A stretch of DNA of 64,000 bases from positions 10,846,825 to 10,910,824 of the forward strand of contig CM028924.1 of assembly GCA_016801845.1 (NCBI GenBank), read 5' to 3'. How positions within the stretch are numbered: position 1 is the stretch's first letter; each line of letters starts with the position of its first letter. Source of the DNA: Polydactylus sextarius. Its lineage: Eukaryota; Chordata; Actinopteri; Polynemidae. Below, piece by piece: positions 9,949 through 21,114 of the stretch. Under the pieces are notes generated by a model, which was given only the letters and a program-made list of their open reading frames with translations, did no database searches and was not told the DNA's origin. The position numbers and the translations under genes are program-made.

Positions 9949-9986
<38 letters not shown>
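9949..9986. repeat. (AC)19 microsatellite
   Basis: Nineteen uninterrupted AC units. The tandem copy has only eight at 14672-14687. A TG run lies about 90 bases before it (9853-9868). Confidence 0.95.
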
Positions 9987-9988
<2 letters not shown>

Positions 9989-10139
9989 CCTACTGCAGTA
10001 TCTGTGCAAACAGCAGCTTTCCTTCCTTTCATTAGATTATAATAATTAAAATCAACAGTTATCCTGCTCTAAACCATATTACAGAAGATTGTTTCTATTT
10101 GTTTTATTGTCACAGTCTAGAGAACCCTCTAACTTTCGT

Positions 10140-10570
10140 TTTCTACTCAGGTAAATGTCCATTTTAGCCTGACCCAGCAAAAAGTTGAGGAGCTTGCACT
10201 TGACCTTCTGTTTTTGTGTGTATGTGAAGCCCAAGATAAACATATACTTTTAAAAAAACACTTCATACACACGAAAGAACCTCTTTTAAAACTCAAACAG
10301 AGCTTGCAGACTGCTGCAGTCCAGGAAACAGTGGAACACAGTTTCTTTGAGGGAACAGAATGGACACCTTTCATCAACAAACTCAAACTCTCCACTGAAA
10401 ATCTCCAACCCTTTTTGTTAATGGTGGTTTGTACATGGAGTTTGTACATGCCTGTTGTGCTTGACAGACAAATGGGTCCAGACACACCATGCTCTAAAAA
10501 CCAACCTGAACAGTCTTTAAAATCCAGAGCAAGACTCTCCACAGGAAAAGGATCTGATGTCTCTGAGGGT
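10140..10570 (-). mobile_element. LINE ORF2 C-terminal fragment, Tx1/L1-like, copy A
   Basis: Same sequence as 14843-15240, where the minus frame is better preserved and shows a CPFC...HCFLDC zinc-binding pattern and LLNFLLGQAKM, as in the tail of fish Tx1-type L1 LINEs. In this copy the frame is damaged near 10250-10290. Confidence 0.55.
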
Positions 10571-10639
10571 TAAAAGACAGTTAGTTTGTGAAACAACGGT
10601 GGAACATTCAACTGAGGAGAGCTAGTGCATCCAGACCTT

Positions 10640-11185
10640 CGGCATGTTTCTTGTGAGTCTTACTGAAGAGACCCTGACAGCAGCAAAGAGAGCAGCAGCA
10701 TCTTCCTTATGTGGGCCACACAGGTCAATAACGTGACCCAGTGTTGTGACGCATGCAGCCAAAAACTTCTCCACGATGGACGTTCCATAGAAACCTCAGA
10801 CCTCTCATGAACACTGAGCTGGACTCCCTGCAGTTTGCGTATAAACAAGGCATCAGTGTGGAAGATGCTATCATCTACCTTCCGCACAGATGCCTTTCTC
10901 ACCTGGAGGTCGCTGGAGGCACTGTGAGGGTCATATTTTCTGACTTCTCTAGTGCTTTCAACACAATCTTGCCAACACAGCTCAGGGGGGACTGGAGTTG
11001 ACTGTGACCTGGCTGCATGGACCACCCTTTAGACCTTGCACTTCAGACACAACACAGATTCCTGCCATCTCTAGAAGTTCTCTGATGACAGCCATAGTTG
11101 GTTGTGTTTCTGAGGGGAATAGGAAGGAATACAGGGGGGTCAACGACTTTGTCATCTGATGTGGAAATAACAACCTCCACAGGCC
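10640..11185 (+). mobile_element. LINE reverse transcriptase fragment
   Basis: Bases 10785-10985 read RPLMNTELDSLQFAYKQGIS followed by EDAIIYLPHR and FSSAFNTILP, the fingers region of jockey-superfamily (CR1/L2-like) reverse transcriptases. The rest, including GTTGGTTGTGTTTCTGAGGGG, matches 16075-16200. The two pieces of the same LINE family therefore sit at the ends of the tandem copies. Not functional. Confidence 0.7.
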
Positions 11186-11250
11186 TTTTTTGTAGTGTAC
11201 CACAGTTCAACAGTTGGGGTCAAGGTTAGAATTTAGCCTTTCCAGTTATC

Positions 11251-11808
11251 TGTCATGTCCAAGAAAAAGTGTTAAGTTAATTTATTCGGTGTTGTCCTGT
11301 GTCTATGTTGGCTGGTGATTTCTTGTTTTATTTTGAAAGTCTAACTCCCCTCTCGTTTCAGGTCACTTGCACTTCCTTGTGTGCCGCCTGTGTCATCCCT
11401 GATTCCCGATTGTGTCTATCTGTTCCCCATTAACCTCATGTGCTCAAGTAGGCTGCGTCCCACTTTGTCCCGTGCCAGTTTGTCTTTTGTCAGACAACCA
11501 GGGCTTTGTCCCTTGTCAGGTCTTGCTGTTCTGATTCCTCGTTCTAGAGTCACTTAATGTTTTTTTCCTTTTCATAGTCTAGCCTCCATAGAGTGATTTT
11601 CTGTTTATTTCCATTTCATAGCGTAGCCTCCCTAAGATTAAATTTCTGTTAAGATTTTCTTCTTTTATTCTATCCTTAGTTTTGTGATGTTTTGAGTTCT
11701 GAGATTAGTGACTTTTATTTTGTTTGTTTAATCCTTTATTTTGTAAGTTGGAGTCTGTGGTCTGTGGAGTTGTGCTTTTGGGTTCGGGTCCATGGTTCGG
11801 TTGTGACA
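11251..11808 (+). mobile_element. Solo LTR, copy B
   Basis: Same TGTCATGTCC to TTGTGACA boundaries as copy A, with GTATCTGCC following. It is about 42 bases longer because of an internal duplication around TTTCATAG-GTAGCCTCC (11570-11640). It has lost the AATAAA signal through a small deletion at about 11730. Confidence 0.75.
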
Positions 11809-12278
11809 GTATCTGCCTTCAGAGCTTTCCTGATAGCAGCCTCATATTCACACCATGTCACACTTTATTTTGTCACTTTTAGCCAAAGCTCCACTGTGAC
11901 TGTGTGAAGGAAATGGTGAACTTAGCAATGGTTATTAAATGTGTTTGCCTGATAATGAAGTTGTTTAGTGTCACTAGATTGGATCATGTCTGTTTTATGT
12001 TTCAACTGAATATTGAGTCAAACAGGTCAGAACTGAAACTGGTTAATTTTTTACAAACCTTTAACAAAAGAGTGCATCACTGTTGTTTTGTGTTCACAGC
12101 AGCGTTGACGATAAAGTCACAGGCTGAATATTAATGTCAGGATTCAGATAATTTCTCAAACTGTTTCCTGTGTCTGAGCTAGTGAGCTGGCGTGTTTGGT
12201 GTTTGAGGTATATTGACACTGACAATTATTTACCTATATTTACCGATTATCTTTTAAACCCCTTTAACTTTAAGGATC
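11809..12278 (+). promoter_or_regulatory. Upstream region of the 12279 receptor, module deleted
   Basis: Shares with copy A the junction GATAGCAGCC-TCATATTCACACC that removes the conserved module. It retains TTGTTTTGTGTTCACAG (about 12082-12098), a good 3' splice acceptor candidate about 180 bases before the ATG. Confidence 0.6.
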
Positions 12279-13205
12279 ATGACGAATTTTACTCAGGTTT
12301 CATATTTCACGTTTGCTGCCTACGTTGACACTGGATCCTTGAAATACTTGTTCTTTGTGGTTGTATTGTTGTTATATATAATTACTGTTGGCATTAACAT
12401 GCTGCTGATAGTGATCATCTGTATGAACAGAAGCTTACATGAACCTATGTACGTGTTCCTGTGCAATTTGTTGGTAAATGAACTGTATGGTAGTACAGGG
12501 TTGCTGCCGTCTTTGCTGGTTCAGATTCTTTCTGACATTCACACTGTTTCTCTGCCTGTTTGTTTCCTGCAGCTTTACTGTGTGCACGCTTATGGTGGTG
12601 TTGAATATTTGAGTTTAGCCATCATGTCTTACGACAGATATCTGGCCATCTGTCATCCTCTGGAGTATAACACACGTATGACATCTAGTAAGATCACCAA
12701 ACTGATTGCTGTGACCTGGTTGTTTCCTCTGGTTGCTTGTATCTTTGTAATATATTTACACTCCCAGTCAAATCAATGTAGGAACATCATTCATAAAGTT
12801 TACTGTGACAGTCACTCTGTTGTGAAACTTGCCTGCTCAGATACTCGATTTGTGAACCTGTATGGTCTCATTTGCACGTTCGGTACCATCTTAGGTTGTT
12901 TAGTTTTCATCATATTTGCCTACATGAAAATCCTGCTGGTGTGTTTCAGAGGATCCACACAGACCAGACAGAAAGCTGTCAGTACCTGCACACCTCACCT
13001 GGCCTCCATCTTTAACTTCACCTTCGGAGCCAGTTTCGAGTTGTTACAGAGCAGGTTTGATATGAAAAGTGTCCCCAACATGATGAGAATCTTTTTATCT
13101 CTGTACTGGTTGACGGCCCAGCCACTGTTTAACCCTGTGATGTACGGACTCAATCTGTCCAAAATACGACTTAAAGTTAAAAGTCTGATGTCAGACACTG
13201 ACTGA
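12279..13205 (+). CDS. Olfactory receptor, clade I, intact (tandem copy B)
   Basis: 308 residues, same motif positions as the 7628 gene: NFT 3-5, LHEPMY 53-58, MSYDRY 116-121, KAVSTCTPH 232-240, NPVMYG 285-290. The few differences from copy A include HPLE for HPLQ after the DRY motif (residue 129) and changes in TM1 and TM3. AATAAA at 13397-13402. The upstream region has a solo LTR and lacks the shared promoter module, as in copy A. Confidence 0.95.
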   Translation: MTNFTQVSYFTFAAYVDTGSLKYLFFVVVLLLYIITVGINMLLIVIICMNRSLHEPMYVFLCNLLVNELYGSTGLLPSLLVQILSDIHTVSLPVCFLQLYCVHAYGGVEYLSLAIMSYDRYLAICHPLEYNTRMTSSKITKLIAVTWLFPLVACIFVIYLHSQSNQCRNIIHKVYCDSHSVVKLACSDTRFVNLYGLICTFGTILGCLVFIIFAYMKILLVCFRGSTQTRQKAVSTCTPHLASIFNFTFGASFELLQSRFDMKSVPNMMRIFLSLYWLTAQPLFNPVMYGLNLSKIRLKVKSLMSDTD

Positions 13206-13846
13206 TGAGAACTGTGAACTGTATTCAGAGTAGACAAATCTGAATGAAATGATGGCTTTGTGTCAAACTAAGAAACAAGATGAATGTTTTATATGGAAAT
13301 TAAGATTCATTCCTATTTATATTTGAGTATTATTTATATCAACTCTCTGTGTTTCTACACAAGGCCTGTGTTGATGGTTCTGGGTTTAACATTTTCAATA
13401 AAAAATCTAATATTTTCACATAAGTGATGTTTTTTTGTCTTCAGAGACTGTAAGAGAGTAATAATCATGTCAATACTCAGATTCATTTCTTTTGGAGAAA
13501 TGATGTAAAAACAAAACTGGACAAAATGTTTTTACTGACTTTTTTTTTTTATTATGTTATCAATCGTCAGCCAAATAAAAGTATAAAAAAGTACAAAGCA
13601 TTTGTTTAACTGTAAAGGTTCAGAGTGTCAAACTAAGAAACCAGATAAATGATTTTTTCTAGAAAACAAGAGAATTTAGTCATAGTTCAGTTATATTTAG
13701 ATGTTACTTGTATTCAGATCAGAGTCTGTTCAGTTGGAAAAAGTGATGTAAGAACAAAATGATTTTCTTTTCATAATCATGGACAAAATTCAAAGTATCA
13801 AAAGTAAAATTATAGAATGTTTGTTTGACCATAAATGCACAGTGTT

Positions 13847-14234
13847 TTATGGTAGTACAGGTTTGTTGCCATCTTGTTCCTGGTTTAGATTCTTTTCTGA
13901 CATTCACACTGTATCTCTGCTTGTTTGTTTCCTGCAGGTTTACTTTGTGCACACTTATGGTGGTGTTGATTATTTGAGTTTAGTCATCATGTCTTACGAC
14001 AGATATGTGGCCATGTGTCATCCTCTGCAGTATAGCACATATGAGGCATCTAGTAAGATCACCAAACTGATTGCTGCGATCTGGTTGTTTCCTCTGGTTA
14101 CTTGTATCCTTGTAATATATTTACACTCCCAGTCAAACCAATGCAGGAACATCATTCATAAATTTTACTGTGACAATCACTCTGTTGTGAAACTCACAAG
14201 CTCAAAATTATTTGCCCTGTTCATGATGTTCTGA
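13847..14234 (+). pseudogene. Olfactory receptor central fragment, copy B
   Basis: Same fragment as 9187-9525 without the 46-base deletion. It reads from YGSTGLLPS through MSYDRYVAMC to KFYCDNHSVVKLTS, about residues 70-184 of a clade I receptor, then runs into unrelated sequence and a stop. It lacks TM1-2 and TM5-7 and cannot make a receptor. Confidence 0.85.
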
Positions 14235-14563
14235 CTACAAAAGGTGTGTGTCTTTAACAGAAAAAGGCAGAAAATTAACAACAATCACAATCAGCTTCCA
14301 ACAGTAGCACAATGCCAGAGCACCAGTCATTTTTTTTACTTAAATGATAAGATTTTGTCTCCAGAAAACTTTGGTTGGTAGAAGGCTTGCCCCAAGTTAA
14401 CATGCTGACAAGCATGTCCTTTCTGTGTAGGCAGTCCTTACATATTATAGATTTCAAATACAACCCAAGTAAACTTTTGGCACGTTTGACCCTGGGGTGA
14501 TGCAAATGTCAGAGGTCTTTGCATCCTGTCTGTGTCAAAAATGTTACCTGTTAATTGATTAAG

Positions 14564-14687
14564 CTGTGTGTGTATGTGTGTGTGTGTGTTTTTCAAAAAA
14601 GCTTCATTTAACTTACTTCAGGTTTAACTCACATTTACTAATAAATATATACACCAAGATAATAATTTTCAACACACACACACACAC
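14564..14687. repeat. TG and AC microsatellites, copy B
   Basis: A TG run interrupted by TATG at 14564-14590, and (AC)8 at 14672-14687. Compare (AC)19 in copy A. Confidence 0.85.
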
Positions 14688-14842
14688 TTCCTACTGCAGT
14701 ATCTGTGCAAACAGCAGCTTTCCTTCCTTTCATTAGATTATAATAATTAAAATCAACAGTTATCCTGCTCTAAACCATATTACAGAAGATTGTTTTATTT
14801 GTTTTATTGTCACAGTCTAGAGAACCCTCTAACTTTCGTTTT

Positions 14843-15240
14843 CTACTCAGGTAAATGTCCATTTTAGCCTGACCCAGCAAAAAGTTGAGGAGCTTGCACT
14901 TGACCTTCTGTTTTTGTGTGTATGTGAAGCCCAAGATAAACATATACTTTTTAAAAAACACTTCATACACACAAAACAACCTCTTTAAAAACTCAAACAG
15001 AGCTTGCAGACTGCTGCAGTCCAGGAAACAGTGGAACACAGTTTCTTTGAGGGAACAGAATGGACACCTTTCATCAACAAACTCAAACTCTCCACTGAAA
15101 ATCTCCAACCCTTTTTGTTAATGGTGGTTTGTACATGCCTGTTGTGCTTGACAGACAAATGGGTCCAGACACACCATGCTCTAAAAACCAACCTGAACAG
15201 TCTTTAAAATCCAGAGCGAGACTCTCCACAGGAAAAGGAT
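14843..15240 (-). mobile_element. LINE ORF2 C-terminal fragment, Tx1/L1-like, copy B
   Basis: A minus-strand frame of 112 residues (ATG at 15108) contains CPFC-x7-HCFLDC, an RT-associated zinc-binding pattern, followed by FILGFTYTQ and LLNFLLGQAKMDIYLSRKRK. This matches my memory of the C-terminus of fish Tx1-type L1 elements. No reverse transcriptase domain is attached. The clade assignment is an inference. Confidence 0.6.
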
Positions 15241-15275
15241 CTGATGTCTCTGAGGGTTAAAAGACAGTTTAGTTA

Positions 15276-15595
15276 AAAGAGGTTGAGAAGGGTTGTAAAG
15301 TCCCATACCTCAGTCCCATACTTAAAGTACCTCACCTTACCACCCCATGGGGAATGGCGGTACAGAGAGGTTTAATTGCACCGTGGGCAATATTTTGAGA
15401 TCTTTACCCCCTCAGTCCAAGCAGAAATGGACACAGACTATGACCTTTGTATGCAACTGCACTGTTCATGAGACCACTGTGGTTGCACCTTTCTACTGTT
15501 CATATATGTCATCAGATTAAACTGAGTTTGTGTCTGGGTCCAATCTTCTCACTACACAATACAGAATCTGACCAGGATACAGAGGGAATATCAGA
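15276..15595. other. Intergenic, unrecognised
   Basis: No coding signal. It contains ATTAAA followed by CTGAGTTTGTGTCTGGGTCC (about 15517-15541), which could be the end of an old LTR, but no partner was found. Confidence 0.3.
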
Positions 15596-15659
15596 AGAGT
15601 GGCATCATGTGCCTTATTGAATATAATATAATATATATATAATATATTGTGCCTTGAAT

Positions 15660-16660
15660 TGAATGACTTTCAGACAGGGGAGCTGAAGAGGCCGGCAGGA
15701 GGAAGGGCAGGGGGATTGCTATGTTTATCAACAAGAGTTGGTGTGACCCGGGGCACATCAGTGTGAAGGAACAGTGCCGCTCACAGGACACTGAGCTGCT
15801 CAGACGGCATCAGCTCCAGACTGCTGAGGGACTCTGCACATCAGCTCTGTGGGGTGATCCTGTACATTTTCAACCTGAGCCTTGGGCTGGAGAAGGTTCC
15901 TGTCCAGTGGAAAACCTCCTGTGTGGTTTCTGTCCCAAAGACAGCATGCCCCAGGGAGCCCAACCACTACAGACCAGTGGCCTTGACCTCTCACCTGATT
16001 ATGACCATGGAGAGGATTTTCCTCAGCTACCTCAGACCTCTCATGAACACTGAGCTGCACTCCCTCCATGACAGCAATAGTTGGTTGTGTTTCTGAGGGG
16101 AATAGGAAGGAATACAGGGGGGTCAACAACGACTTTGTCATCTGATGTGGAAATAACAAACTCCGCATCAACACCGGGATGACAAAGGAGTTGGTGATCG
16201 ATTTCCACAGGAGTAGGCCACATACCTGAGCAGTGAACATCCAGGGTTTGGACACTGACATTGTGGACGAATACAAATACCTGGGTGTTCACCTAAACAA
16301 TAGACTGGACTGGACTACAAACACTTACGCTCTATATAAGAAGGGCCAAAGCCGCTTTACCTGCTGAGGAGACTGAGGTCCTTTGGTGTGTGCAGGACTC
16401 TTCTGACAGCTTTTTATGACACTGTGGTAGAATTGGCTGTGTTCTTCGCTGTGGTCTGCTGGGTATGTGGCAGAGGGACTGAAAAAGACTGAATAAGCTG
16501 GTAAGGAAGGCTAGCTCTGTTCTGAACAGCCCTCTGAACACCATTGAGGAGGTGGGGGAGAGGAGGACATTAGTTAAGCTGATGTCTATCATGGACAATA
16601 CCGCTCACCTCCTACGCAAGACTGTAGCTGCCCTGAGCAGCTCATTTGGGGATTAAGAGG
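15660..16660 (+). mobile_element. Decayed LINE (CR1/L2-like) with endonuclease and RT pieces
   Basis: In order: an endonuclease-like piece (AMFINKSWCDPGH near 15718), an RT N-terminal piece (PREPNHYRPVALTSH and MTMERIFLSYLRPL near 15950-16050), then, after internal deletions, TKELVIDFHRS (about 16185) and DEYKYLGVHLNNRLDW (about 16265-16312). The C-terminal segment ends about 16655. Many stops and frameshifts. The catalytic FADD block is deleted. Confidence 0.75.
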
Positions 16661-16734
16661 TTAAATTAGTTAACTTTGATACTTTAGGAAATTTAATTAG
16701 TTAAAAAATCTTAACTACTCAGCTAACTGAGCAT

Positions 16735-17003
16735 ATTTAGACAAATGAGATGCCTTGGCAACATGGAGAAGGAAGCTTTCTTTTGCTCTTTGTGTTTCAT
16801 ATCAGTGCAGATGTTGTCATGTTGATGACTCAGCAACAGCAGCAGAGAGCGCCCCCTGTCTGACACATTTTAAATGAAGCTGAGTCAGAGACTCGACTCC
16901 TTGTGGACGGTCTCATTGCCGTGGTGCATACAGGATCCTGTGTTAACATGGGATCACTGATGATTAGTGTGTTTGGTGTCGTTGCACTGATCAGTTGGAC
17001 ACG
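16735..17003 (+). promoter_or_regulatory. Upstream block with CTCF-like site and OR module
   Basis: Bases 16846-16865 hold AGAGCGCCCCCTGTCTGACA, a CTCF-like core. TTTTAAATGAAGCTGAGTCAGAG follows. Almost identical to the regions before 1076 and 24490. Confidence 0.5.
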
Positions 17004-17936
17004 ATGAGACAACGACTCATCATAAACTCGTCTCAGCTTCATCACTTCACCCTTGCTGCCTACTTTGACACTGGCATGTTTAAATATCTCTGCTTCATCG
17101 TCATCTTGTTGTTGTATGTTTTTATCATTTTTGCCAATGTTTTACTGATCACAGTGATTTCTATGAACAGAAGCTTACATGAACCTATGTACCTGTTCCT
17201 GTGCAGCCTGTTTGTAAATGAACTGTATGGTAGTACAGGGTTGTTTCCATCACTGCTGCGTAACATCCTCTCTGACATTCACACTGTTTCTCTGCCTCTT
17301 TGTTTCCTGCAGATTTTTATTGTTTATTCTTACGGTAGTGTCGAGTTTCTGAACTTGGCTGTCATGTCTTTTGATCGTTACCTCTCCATATGTCATCCTC
17401 TACAGTATAACACTCACATGACATATAAACGTGTTGCTGTGCTGCTTGCTGTAACATGGCTGCTGCCAATAATAATCCAGTTCCTGACACTGTCTCTAAT
17501 CATTCGTCTGCAGTTCTGTGGAAACATCATTAACAAAGTTTACTGCGACAACCACTCAGTGGTCAAACTGTCGTGTTTTGACACGACTATCAACAATGTG
17601 TACGGACTCATCTTCAGTGCCATATCTGTGTTTGCGCCATTAATTTTAATCCTTTACACCTACATGAGGATCCTAAAAGTGTGTTTCAATGGATCCTCAC
17701 AGACCAGACAGAAAGCTGTCAGTACCTGCACACCTCACCTGGCTTCTCTCATCAACTTCACCTTCGGAGCCTGTTTTGAAATCTTACAGAGTAGGTTTAA
17801 CATGAAACAAGTGCCTAATGTGTTACGTATCATTATATCATTATATTTCCTCATTTGTCCTCCAATCTTCAACCCTGTGATGTATGGACTCAAACTGTCA
17901 AAGATCAGAGTGACATTCAAAAGTCTGATGTTTTAA
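17004..17936 (+). CDS. Olfactory receptor, clade II, intact
   Basis: 310 residues from the ATG at 17004; nine more bases are open upstream but begin with TTG. NSS 8-10, LHEPMY 58-63, MSFDRY 121-126, KAVSTCTPH 237-245, NPVMYG 290-295, ending KSLMF. It is very close to the genes at 1076 and 24490. Compared with the 24490 copy it differs mostly in TM5 (FSAISVFAPLILIL). It is the first gene of the second repeat of the three-gene block. Confidence 0.95.
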   Translation: MRQRLIINSSQLHHFTLAAYFDTGMFKYLCFIVILLLYVFIIFANVLLITVISMNRSLHEPMYLFLCSLFVNELYGSTGLFPSLLRNILSDIHTVSLPLCFLQIFIVYSYGSVEFLNLAVMSFDRYLSICHPLQYNTHMTYKRVAVLLAVTWLLPIIIQFLTLSLIIRLQFCGNIINKVYCDNHSVVKLSCFDTTINNVYGLIFSAISVFAPLILILYTYMRILKVCFNGSSQTRQKAVSTCTPHLASLINFTFGACFEILQSRFNMKQVPNVLRIIISLYFLICPPIFNPVMYGLKLSKIRVTFKSLMF

Positions 17937-18600
17937 AAACATCTTGAATGTCCAACGCTTTTCTGTTCATGTGGAGTTTAGTCATAAACACTACACGTTG
18001 ACACTCATGATGTTCCACAAATTTGTATTCACGTTCTGAAGTTTGTTCTGATTTTAACACAATGACGAAAACATGAACAAACCCTGCTTTAATGTTGCAC
18101 ATGAAGAAATTTGATTATTATAACAGTATAAAAGTACAAACACATATGTCATACATATATTAAGAAAGTGTGATATAAAACTGTTTCTCCATGTGAAGAG
18201 GATCATATATAAATATTCATATAGACAGATACTTTATACATTAATGGTCAAACATTCTGAACTTTAATTTTGATACTGAATTTGAATTTGAATCAATTCA
18301 AATGGAAATTAAAATAAGTGAATTTTGTCAAGGATTCATAAAGTTAAGTGAATAAGAGCATTTTGTTTTTATATGAGTTTCTCCAACTGAAATGAATCTA
18401 AACTGTAACATTGTTATTATTCTCTGCGATCATTGCAAAATATCTGTTTTTTATTATCAGATGTTGACAGCCAGAGCAAAAACTTCAACAAATATTTCAA
18501 CTTCAGAAATAAATGAATATGAACAATATCTAAATATACCTGTGAAGAAATAATAAAAATAATGTTAAATTAGATTTCTTGTTTTCTAAGTTTATGTTTG
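17937..18600 (+). other. 3' flank of the clade II receptor
   Basis: Aligns with 2009-2990, and contains the uninterrupted site (18530-18537) where the other copy has a MITE. No gene. Confidence 0.7.
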
Positions 18601-19430
18601 TTTTGATATCAGTTCTCCAACATAAAAGAAACTGAACTGTAACATTCTCACATTATTTTAAGGTAAATGATCTTCATATATGAAAAAATATCCAATGTTT
18701 ATTGAAGAAGTTGCAACCAGAAATACCGAATGTTTCAAACAAAAGCAGAAACTTTGTAGAGACACTCAGACAATTTTATCCATGATTATAAAAGGAAATG
18801 AATAAATTATTTTGGTCTTAAATCACTTTTTCCAAAGGAATTGACTCTAATCTGAATACAAGTAGCATCTAAATATAACTGAACTATGACTAAATTCTCT
18901 AGAAAAATCATTTGTCTGGTTTCTTAGTTTGACATTCTGTACTTTTACAGTTAAACAAATGCTTTGTACTTTTTTATATTTCTTTTTTGCTGACAATTGA
19001 TAACATAATAAAAAGAAAGTCAGTAAAAACCTTTTATCCAGTTTTGTTTTTACATCATTTCTGACATTATTTCATTGACAAATGAAATAAAACTGGGTAG
19101 TGACATGATTATTGCTCTCTCACAATATCTGAAGACAAATAATCATCACATCACATCAAAATATTAGATTTTTTTATTGAAGATGTTAGATCCAGAATCA
19201 TCAACACGGGCCTTGTGTAGAAACACAGAGAGTTGATAAAAATAATACTCAAATATAAATAAAAATGAGTCTTATTTTCCACATAAAACATTCATCGCAT
19301 TTCTTAGTTTGACACAAAGTCATCATCTCATTCCGATTTGTTTACTTTGAATACAGTTCACAGATCTGATCAATCAGTGTTTGACATCAGACTTTTAACT
19401 TTAAGTCATGTTTTACTTATTTTAAGTTCC
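18600..19430 (-). repeat. Remnant of an inverted clade I gene block
   Basis: Inverted copy of the clade I 3' flank (compare 8640-9110 read in reverse, and 3480-3860), including the reverse AATAAA near 19170. The gene body it belonged to is deleted apart from its last codons (separate entry). Confidence 0.7.
19376..19416 (-). pseudogene. 3'-terminal relic of a clade I olfactory receptor
   Basis: About 40 bases match the end of the 3863-4789 gene (the KVKSLMSDTD segment on the minus strand). The homology stops at a junction near 19416, where the sequence jumps to the duplicated intergenic block starting CCCAGGCTCCGG. All transmembrane segments are gone. Confidence 0.75.
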
Positions 19431-20360
19431 CAGGCTCCGGGAACTTTCCATGTATCCAGAAACTGTTGGAGGCAGAGTTCATGACTGAATAATGTTATTC
19501 ATTGGAGCATACATCCATCCATCCATCTTCTACCCCTTTATCCTACACTCAGGGTCAGGGTCGGCGACTCTAGCCAAGCTGCTTATGGGCGAAGGCAGGG
19601 TACACCCTGGATGGTCGCCGGTTTGTTGCAGGGCCACATATACAGACAAATATCCATTCAGTAGAGCAACGAAACATAATTGGGTTTCATATTTTATCTA
19701 TATTAGTTGAACCCTACCCTTCAGACTATAGTACGCTATAGAAAAAGGCCTAAGTGGACCAGGGAGCAGATGAACTGAAGTAGATGACTAAGATGGGTAA
19801 GTGGAGGGACCCTGGTGGATGGATTTAGAGTAGAGCTGGGAGAGTCAAAGGTAACAGACCAAAGTGTTACTAGAATTTGAATTGGCCGTGGCAGCCAGCA
19901 GCAGCAGAGCTACTGCTGGGTCAGGCATAGTGGCAGAGATGGGTGAGAAGACTGGCAACGTATGGACAGACAGATGAACAGATGGACTGAGATTCATAGT
20001 TGAAGCCACTGCTGCTGGGCAGCTGTGATTCAACTCTGGGAACAACCAAGAAGACCAGACAACACTTCTCAGAGTGGGAACCCATAGGCCAAGGACAGGA
20101 GCTGGCAGCAGAGAGGCCTCCCTCTAGTAACAGATCCTGATTTGGGTCCAGTTGAGGGGGCATGATCTCACAAGCTCTCCTGGTCCCAGTTTGAGTACCC
20201 ATCCTGGACCTGTCCAAGGTTTAAGGAACCTTGGGCGGGGACCTTTCCAGTGGTTACAGGGATCTTTCCAGTGATTGGGTTAAGGTACAACATATTTAGT
20301 TTAAATATGAAACCCAGTACTTCAGTATTGCTCAAACTGTTTTGGGGTCCAAAGAATAAG
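19430..20360. repeat. Segmental duplicate of 5430-6500
   Basis: Same succession of segments as 5430-6500, including the reverse SINE-like piece at 19508-19660 and the GGCCGTGGCAGCCAGCAGCAG segment. The last part is shortened. No gene. Confidence 0.75.
19508..19660 (-). mobile_element. SINE-like repeat, 3' part
   Basis: CATCCATCCATCC tail, then GGGTACACCCTGGATGGTCG. Paralogous to 5537-5685, duplicated with its surroundings. Confidence 0.6.
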
Positions 20361-20571
20361 ATATTATTTGGTCTGGAACTCTGATTCCATCTGTATCTGG
20401 ATACATGAACAGTTCCTGGGGCCTAGAGCCTGGGGCCCAAGGCCCTTACATCTTTTCTGTAAAGTAATAGAGTTCAACATTTGAGGTCAGGGTTGGAGAT
20501 TTCGCCTTTTCAGGTTGTTGCCTTCATAGCTTTCCTGATAGCAGCCATAAATTAAACATGAGTCAGATAAT

Positions 20572-20650
20572 GATAATGAGGTGACACTACTGCTGTACAT
20601 GTCCTCTGTCTTTATCTTTGAAATGAAGTGAAGCAGAGTTTCAGCTCAGT
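20572..20650 (+). promoter_or_regulatory. Candidate OR promoter module
   Basis: GATAATGAGGTGACACTACTG, TCTTTGAAATGAAG and AAGCAGAGTTTCAGCTCAG in order, about 465-545 bases before the ATG at 21115. TAATGA fits a homeodomain site. TTTGAAA or TTTAAA could serve as a TATA-like element. Confidence 0.5.
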
Positions 20651-21114
20651 TATATCAGACTCTCAGTCACAACAGGACCACAAGTGGATGCTCATATTCA
20701 CACCATGTTACACTTATCAATTTTAGTCAAAGCTCCACTGTGACTTTGTGAAGGAAATGGTGAACTCAGCAATGGTTCTTACATCTGTTTGCCTGATAAT
20801 GAATTTGTTTAATGTCACTACAGTGGTTTTGCTGAATATTGTGTCAAACAAGTCAGAAGTGAAACTGGTTAAATTTTTACAAACTTTTAACAAAAAGTAG
20901 CATCACTGTTGTTTTGTGTTCGCAGCAGAACTGATGATAGTCACAGGTTGAATATTAATGTCAGAATTCACACAATATCTGAAACTAATGTTTCCTGTGT
21001 CTGATTCTAAATGAGCTGGTGAGCTGGAGTGTTCAGTGATTGTCTGAGGCATACTGTCACTGACAATAATTTGCATAAATGTTTATCTTTTAAACCACTT
21101 TAACTTTAAGGATC

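Larger units (their letters stand above)
6637..10590 (+). repeat. Tandem duplication, copy A (about 4 kb)
   Basis: Aligns almost base for base with 11186-15275. Both contain, in order, a solo LTR, an intact clade I receptor, a central OR fragment, TG and AC repeats and a reverse-oriented LINE piece. Differences include copy-specific deletions of 46 and about 62 bases in A and a short internal LTR duplication in B. Confidence 0.9.
11186..15275 (+). repeat. Tandem duplication, copy B (about 4 kb)
   Basis: Second copy of 6637-10590, with the same order of LTR, receptor, OR fragment, microsatellites and LINE tail. Copy B keeps the sequences at about 12097-12158 and about 14105-14151 that copy A has lost, so B is nearer the ancestral state there. 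Confidence 0.9.
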
